This document shows, piece by piece, positions 57,888 through 64,000 of a stretch of DNA of 64,000 nt; position 1 is the first letter of the stretch; the number at the start of each line of letters is the position of its first letter. Both the position numbers and the translations under genes were made by a program. This DNA is from Chrysoperla carnea (Eukaryota > Arthropoda > Insecta > Neuroptera > Chrysopidae): the NCBI RefSeq assembly GCF_905475395.1, contig NC_058337.1, positions 28,978,983 to 29,042,982 of the forward strand, in the 5' to 3' direction. The notes below the pieces were generated by a model. That model was given only the letters and a program-made list of their open reading frames with translations. It had not been told where the DNA came from and searched no databases.

Positions 57888-60800
57888 ATGGCTGAATTTT
57901 TACCACTCTGTGATGTTTTGTTCACCGTAATATCTTTAGCCGGGTATTTTTGTGATGTAATTTTTGATTTAGTTATGGCTTGGGCACTTGCTGGTCGTGG
58001 AAAAACTTTAATTTGTATTGCCTCATTAACAATGATTGCGTTTAGTTTAATTGTTTCTCAGGTATTGTATTCAATTATTTGTGCCCAAAATTTATAGTGC
58101 CAAAGCAAAGAATTAGTTTATAAATGATATTAATTTATAGATCGTATCATTGAGATGGTATTTACATACAAGAGCCCAAAGACAAAGTGAATCAAATAAA
58201 GAAAAAACATTGTATCGGACAATGACTGTATATTTAGCAGTAATTTTACATATTTTCCAATGTGGAGTATTATGGAGATATGCAAAATTATTTATTCCTG
58301 TTGATTTACGTCATGTCAAACACGAAGTTCGAGATCTCTGTAAGTTTTATTTTTCATTAAAATTTTCGAATAAGATATACGGACACTATACACTACTCAC
58401 GTTAAGATAATTTGGAGTAGATAATTAGCGTGAAAAAAATTATCTAGTTTTTGGAGAAAAAATTAATAGCTTTCCCTATGACTGCGTTCATTCACTGATA
58501 CAAGGATATTGCCCATTTTTTTTTTCAAATGTAAGTTTTTAATGCCATGTGTGCCAGGCTTATTGAGCCGCGGTCTAACATCACTGCCTAAATAGGGAAA
58601 TTTTTGTTAGATATTATTTTGGAAAAAGAGTCCACACAAAAAATGATTAGTTTATGCCAACCTGCCGCAACACATCACAACCACCTAAGAACAGTTCTGA
58701 TTGAGATTTACTTGAGATTTTTTTTATTTTACCATGTCATGGAAAGAGCTTAAAAGCTGGTTAAACATGAATATAAAATTGTAAAAAAGTGCTAACTTAT
58801 CGCAATTTTTGATATTTGAGTTCTAACCAAAAAGGTTTTGACTAAGAGTGAAATTATGCGACAGAATCTGATGCAAACCAATGCGCAATTAACTTTTCCC
58901 ATAATTATTTTCCCCGTATACTATCGAGTTTATGGCCGCGCGAAAGTGCGCTATGTTTTTACGGATGATTGATGGATTTTTGAGGAAATTTTTGCAATAT
59001 TTCATCATCGGTATAAAACAATACCATTTTCGATAAAATATACTTTTTTTTGGTATTTTTCACATTTTGTTTTCAACGAATTTTTATATTTTAGGTATGT
59101 TACGATTAATGCATGCATTCTTGGAAGCAGCTCCAATGTTATTACTTCAAGTCTACTTATTGGTGTGTCCATCAACAGATTTACCTCATTCAAAGCCATT
59201 CTACGATTTAAATGTTGTGTCTGCAGTTTTATCATTATTTTCAGTTTGTTGGGCATTAGCTAGTTTTAGTAAAAATGTTCGCCTACAAAATGTTCATCGA
59301 TTAGTTTTAACTTGGCTTGGTGTTATTTTTCAGGTAAGTTTATGTTTAAAATTATCATTGATCCAAACTTCGTCAATCAATAAATTTTGGAAAAACAGCA
59401 AAAACGTCTTTTGGGTAGGATTTTCATAGGATTACTTTCGTGTCTATTTGTCCACCTGCCACAGGACTTAGACAAGTGGAGACTTTTTTCGACAGTACCT
59501 ATTTGAGTAAAAAGTGTAAATTCGCAAATGTTCCTAATAACTGAGTCTTTGAATCTCTAAACCACGATTGAAAACATAATTTATACTCGTTAAACATAAA
59601 TTAACATTTAAACATAAAACTCGATTTCTTGGACTCATTCAGCTTTCAGCTTTATTCTGGGAAGTTGAGAGTCTGACTTGTGAAGCATACACAATCTACT
59701 ACAGGTCTTCCACCGGTCTTCATATTACATTCATGTTCTTCATTTGCAAATTATCATTTTTTAAAATAACTCATAGCTCAAATAAAATTTGAGCAGTTTT
59801 ATTTTTTATACCCCAATGTGAAAAATATCAAGATATATTAAATTTGGTCAGAAGTTTGTAACGCTTAGATATTGTCTTACAAACTTGGAAATTTTGGTAT
59901 AGGTGTCCATAAAATCACTTTATTAGTCCATTTCCGTTTATCCGTCTGTTAACACGAGATAACTCAAAAAGCATCTGATATACAATACTGTCTATACAGG
60001 GTATTTCAACAATTAACTCAGTCAATTGTTTAGTTTCACTTGTTTTATTTATTTTTAAATAATTATATATTGTTTTTACAGTTTTTATGGCGACTTGGAA
60101 CCGTTTCGGCTCGAGTAACATCATTAACAATGTATGCTTCATTATACGGATATTGGATATTTCTTGTAATTGGTTTACATTGGTTTTGTATGTTTTTATG
60201 GTTAATATCACCAAAAAATGTTTTCCATGGTGAACGTATTTCCAAACCCCGTAAAGCTTATCTTAGTGCATTAATCGCTTTTGTTTATGTCTTCGCTTAT
60301 GTAAATTTACAAGAAGTTAATCATCGTCAAAAAATGGTAGGTGTAAGGTTTGTGTAAAGAAAAGCATTTCTAAAAATGTCTATTGCTATTTTTTAGGTGA
60401 CGTTTTACGTAGTGATGTTGTTAGAAAATTCATTATTAATAACTGCCTGGTTAGCAGGAAATTGGTACGATAAACCTGCTGATTGGTATATAGTTCCTCT
60501 CTTAGTGACTGGCCTTTTTACAATTGGCTTAGTATTTATGTTACTTTATTATCGATATTTTCACGTACGTCGTTTAGGATACGAAGCTGGTGGAAGGTAT
60601 TTTTTATAATTATTTTGAATATTAATTTTATAAACAAACTAACATGGATAACTGCGGTGCAATGATATTGCCATTGTTATCCAGAAAAACAACATAGGGT
60701 ATCTCATTTTCGCTTGAATAACCACACGACTGGCAGCATTAATGTAGCAATTGGGGATCATTGGGGTTCTCGTACTAGAGACTTAAAAAATGCAGTTTAA

Positions 60801-63800
60801 TATAGTAAATAAGCCGAAAAAAACTCTCGATAGTGGACAACTTGGGAAACCTCACCGATTTTAATGAAATTTTTTGTAGATTGTTTATAGCACTCCAAGG
60901 AAACATGGACATTTACCCAACTTAACTCAGTCATAGGGAGACATAGAGCCCCAGTGGGGAGCATATGTTGCCCAAAATTTTTTTGAAATGTTTATTTTGG
61001 CTTAAGATTGTCACCTAGTAGATATTTTTCGCCGTTGATTACCAATCCGATGTCAGATAACACGGATTCTGTTATGCCTTCCGAAAATGGGGCCCATTTT
61101 TTCCAACAATTTCACTTTTATTAAGTTTAAGATTTTCACAATTAAATCAAGGTATTAGTAGTTTCTAGAGATTATGTTCAGAAAAAATATTTAATTTTTT
61201 GGTACTGGAAAAAATGGCACGATTTTTTGAAAGACGTGATGAAATCCTTTTAATTCGACATCGAATTCGTAATCAACGACCAAACATAATTCCTAGAGCA
61301 TAATTTGGAGGAAAAAAATACTTAATTTACATTTTTGGGACTGTGAAAGTGGAATTGCTGGTCAAAAATGACACGAATTTTGGAATACGTGACAGAATCA
61401 TCCGTGTTATCTGACATAGGATTCGTATTCAGCAGCCAAAAGTATCTACTAGATAACATTTTAAGCCAAAATAAGCATTTCAAAAAAATCTTGGGCTACA
61501 TATGCCCCCTATGACTAGATTAAGTTGACTAAATGTTCCTCGACGTCCTATAAATACGGTACAAAAAGTTTCATTAAAATCGGTGCTATTTCCCAACTTT
61601 TCCATGCACCCCGGCTTATTATCTGTACTTATTAAGAGTAACTCATAAATTAAAAATAATCATTTTGGTTAGAATCATGTCTTGGTCGAATTTCTTTGTT
61701 ATTGAAATTAATAGTTTCTCATGAATTACAGATTACCTCAAATGAATACAAATAATAACTATTGTATATCGTGTAATGGAATTTGTGAATGTAATGAAAA
61801 TCAGGTAGCACCTTCTAATTCTAAACTAGAAGAAATTCATCAAGAAAATGTGAAATATGAGATGAGTAATTTGGAGAATAATAAAATTGCTACCAATAGA
61901 TATCATCAACATTCAATACCAGGCGTATTTAATTGCCGCTTTTCAAATCCAGTTATTGCTAGGTAATTTTATCTCGAAAAAATTTCGCTTTTCTGATTTA
62001 AATCATTTTTTGGTTTTTTATGTACAAACTGCTCAATATTTTAGTGTCGCTACTAAAAGGAAAAAGAAGAAACCGACAACATTTGTACCACCACCGACGA
62101 TGACATTAACACAAAATTTAGGTCCAACTTCAGTTCCATTTTGGCGACGACCTTTACCAAATCAGCACAATCATCAGGTAAAAATTTCAGCATCAAATTG
62201 GGTTGATGACGAATTTGTCACATTATCCATAAAAATGTAAAAATAGACTTGATACCATAACAAAATTTGAAAGTTAAAAATTGATTAAAACGAAGAAGTT
62301 ATAATCATTCAAAGATTATTGCCCATCTCTTTCTTGCAAAACAGAGTTTTATAATTTCTATGGAGATACAGTTCAATGACGTCACTTTTAAGATATCTTC
62401 CTCTTTGTGCTATTCATACAGTGATAATTCTTCACCTGAAGTGATAAAAAAAATTAGCCATCATTTCCATTATATTTTATTCTATTAAAAACAAGAGGCC
62501 TGATTTTCGACCACGTCGGGCAGCTTGAGCCATATACTGGACATAATATTTCGAATATTGATATCCAAGACGCTAATCGTTTGTGACTTATTGAGTGAAG
62601 TCGCTACTATCAATTAATGCATTCAAACATTTTAGAACATCGTATGATCACTTCACGTTCTTACTTGCAAATTTTTGTTTGTCAGTCATTTAACTGACCT
62701 CATTCATATATTTTTTAAATATTTATTTTAAGGGCGGATCATCTGAAAATGAAGGCAGCAGCGTTGGTTCACGTGTAAATATTCATCAAAAACTTCAAGA
62801 AAAGAAGCAAAAACAATTAGCCGAATTAAAAATAATTGAAGAAGAAATCAAACAAGGAAAATTAGTTGGACCAAATACAAATTCATTATCTGCCACCGAC
62901 GAAACATTTAATTCATTACCCCGTCAACCGATACCAACAACAAAGAAACATGTTGAACCGATTTGTTGGCCTCCACCGAGCCCCGATTTAACTGATTTAA
63001 CAGATTTAAACGCGTATACCAAAAATATTAACGAATACCAACATAACTTAAGTGAAATCAATACAAATTCAACAAATTTAAATAAATTAACGAGCTACAA
63101 ACAAAATTTAAATAATTTAAATACACTTAACGATCTTAATTACAATTCTCAAATTTTAAATAATAGTTTGAATCGTATGTCCACAAATTCATCACCCGGT
63201 CTAAATAATCAACCAAATATCAGTTCAATAGATCCACGGGGTAATTCCAATGAAATTGTTGGTTTAAGTCCAATACTGGGAAGTGATGATAGCGGGTCAC
63301 TGCCGCGAAAAATCGTATCACGACAATTACCAAAAAAATCGGTTCATAATTCACGTATGAATCGTAAAGAAGATCAACAACGAATTACGAATAATCGCCT
63401 ACAACGTGTTGTAAATATGAGTCCTCGAAACGAATATAAATGCGATAATTCAATGTTAAATGTACGAGGTGGAACGAATTATCAAATTGAGACGCAACAT
63501 CGTGAAAGTCCACGCCGTGAAATGATTGATCAACGGTATCAACATAAAGAATTAATACGTTTAAATTCGAACCACTCGTGTAATTATGCAGATGAACGAA
63601 ACGCGTTAAATATTAGCCCTAGAATGTATGATGCAACTCCGAACGATCCCCGCTTAAATATTCATCAAAACGAACCAATGCGTATTAATTCTGAGTCGAA
63701 TTTAAATCGTAATCAACGTTTTACATCACACAGTAACGATTCCATATACAATTTACGTTTATATAACGATGCCAGTCCAAAATTAAATGTGCAATGTGGT

Positions 63801-64000
63801 GAACCACGAATTATTTTATGTACAAGCCATCATCAACAAATCGCCGATATAAATAATCGCCGTATGATGTTATCGTTAGATGATACAAATAATGGTGCAG
63901 CTCGTTTAAGTCCACGGGATATTATCAATTTGAATTGTGCACAATATCAGACAACAAATGCGGCATCTACAACTAAAAATTTTAATCCACAACCGAGATT
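57888..64000 (+). CDS. XK-related protein, right end cut by the window edge
   Basis: Eight exons seen: 57888-58061, 58141-58339, 59095-59333, 60082-60336, 60397-60596, 61732-61962, 62045-62177 and 62733 to beyond 64000. All junctions keep frame; about 899 residues are in the window. The first 355 form the XK-like multi-pass membrane domain, beginning MAEFLPLCDVLFTVISLAGY. Family-typical blocks are MLRLMHAFLEAAPMLLLQVY, FLWRLGTVSARVTSLTMYAS and LYGYWIFLVIGLHWFCMFLW. It most resembles the XKR4/6/7 branch. Some members (XKR4, XKR8, XKR9) are caspase-activated lipid scramblases that expose phosphatidylserine on dying cells; whether this one is cannot be told. The C-terminal tail, over 540 residues, is Asn-rich with a Cys cluster at 367-376 and repeated SPR motifs. 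The start follows an acceptor-like TTTTTAG, so a 5' UTR intron is likely. Confidence 0.92.
59803..60045 (+). repeat. Dispersed repeat, family C, short copy in an XK-related intron
   Basis: Starts TTTTTATACCCCAATGTG, passes CAGAAGTTTGTAACGCTTAG, TTTTGGTATAGGTGTCCATA and TTAGTCCATTTCCGTTTATC, and ends ACTGTCTATACAGGGTATTT, CAACAATTAACTCAGTCAAT and GTTTCACTTGTT. It has both ends of the family but lacks most of the middle. Its 3' end is only about 37 bases from the exon 4 acceptor (60081). Confidence 0.7.
60833..61606. mobile_element. Very large foldback element in XK-related intron 5
   Basis: The left arm runs CAACTTGGGAAACCTCACCG, ATTTTAATGAAATTTTTTGT, ATGTCAGATAACACGGATTC. The right arm returns ATCCGTGTTATCTGACATAG, AAGTTTCATTAAAATCGGTG, CTATTTCCCAACTTTTCC. 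The arms reach roughly 350-390 bases each and differ by substitutions and small gaps. The arms also contain GATGTCAGATAACACGGATT-type words next to TTGATTACCAATC, echoed near 61260, so smaller repeats sit within. No coding frame. Confidence 0.85.

Overview
This window is nuclear DNA from an animal, almost certainly an insect. It is strongly AT-rich. All protein genes are split by small introns with GT-AG borders, and their products are standard metazoan housekeeping proteins. ZMYND10, CASC3/barentsz, an XK-related protein and SYS1 place it among animals. The Helitron, pogo and Tc1/mariner-like miniature elements, the tRNA-like SINEs and the many foldback repeats are typical of insect genomes. 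I cannot name the order or species from the sequence alone.

Layout. Positions 1-949 hold the last exon of a membrane-protein gene that begins left of the window. Positions 950-11858 are a repeat-rich intergenic stretch with no gene I can support. Then come TRAPPC12 (minus, 11859-15641) and SYS1 (plus, 15895-18013), head to head over a 250-base shared promoter; NF-YC (minus, 18904-22877, first exon not found); CASC3/barentsz (plus, 25425-32307); an intergenic stretch with a pogo MITE and a Helitron; NDUFB9 (minus, 37579-38145) and Derlin-1 (plus, 38667-40958), again head to head; RpS12 (plus, 42338-44879) with two intronic C/D snoRNAs; ZMYND10 (minus, 44969-48772), tail to tail with RpS12; PPP2R3C (plus, 50047-54347); and an XK-related gene (plus, from 57888) whose long last exon runs off the right edge. 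For every complete gene I traced exons by hand, and the exon lengths sum to whole codons.

How the genes fit together. They do not form one pathway. Several belong to ER/Golgi traffic and quality control (TRAPPC12, SYS1, Derlin-1). Others act in mRNA metabolism and transcription (CASC3, NF-YC), translation (RpS12), respiration (NDUFB9), ciliary dynein assembly (ZMYND10), phosphatase control (PPP2R3C) and membrane lipid scrambling (the XK-related protein). Arrangement is mostly divergent or convergent, with two compact bidirectional promoters that share an E-box of the Drosophila core-promoter motif-5 type.

The least ordinary items are: two copies of a SNORD100-like snoRNA with the same 18S rRNA guide in RpS12; at least six long inverted-repeat (foldback) elements, several in introns; a 141-base tandem array in SYS1; a dispersed repeat family with matching ends in several copies; and a long tail on the XK-related protein with a cysteine cluster and repeated Ser-Pro-Arg motifs. 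I saw no CRISPR array, no endogenous virus and no intact autonomous transposon.
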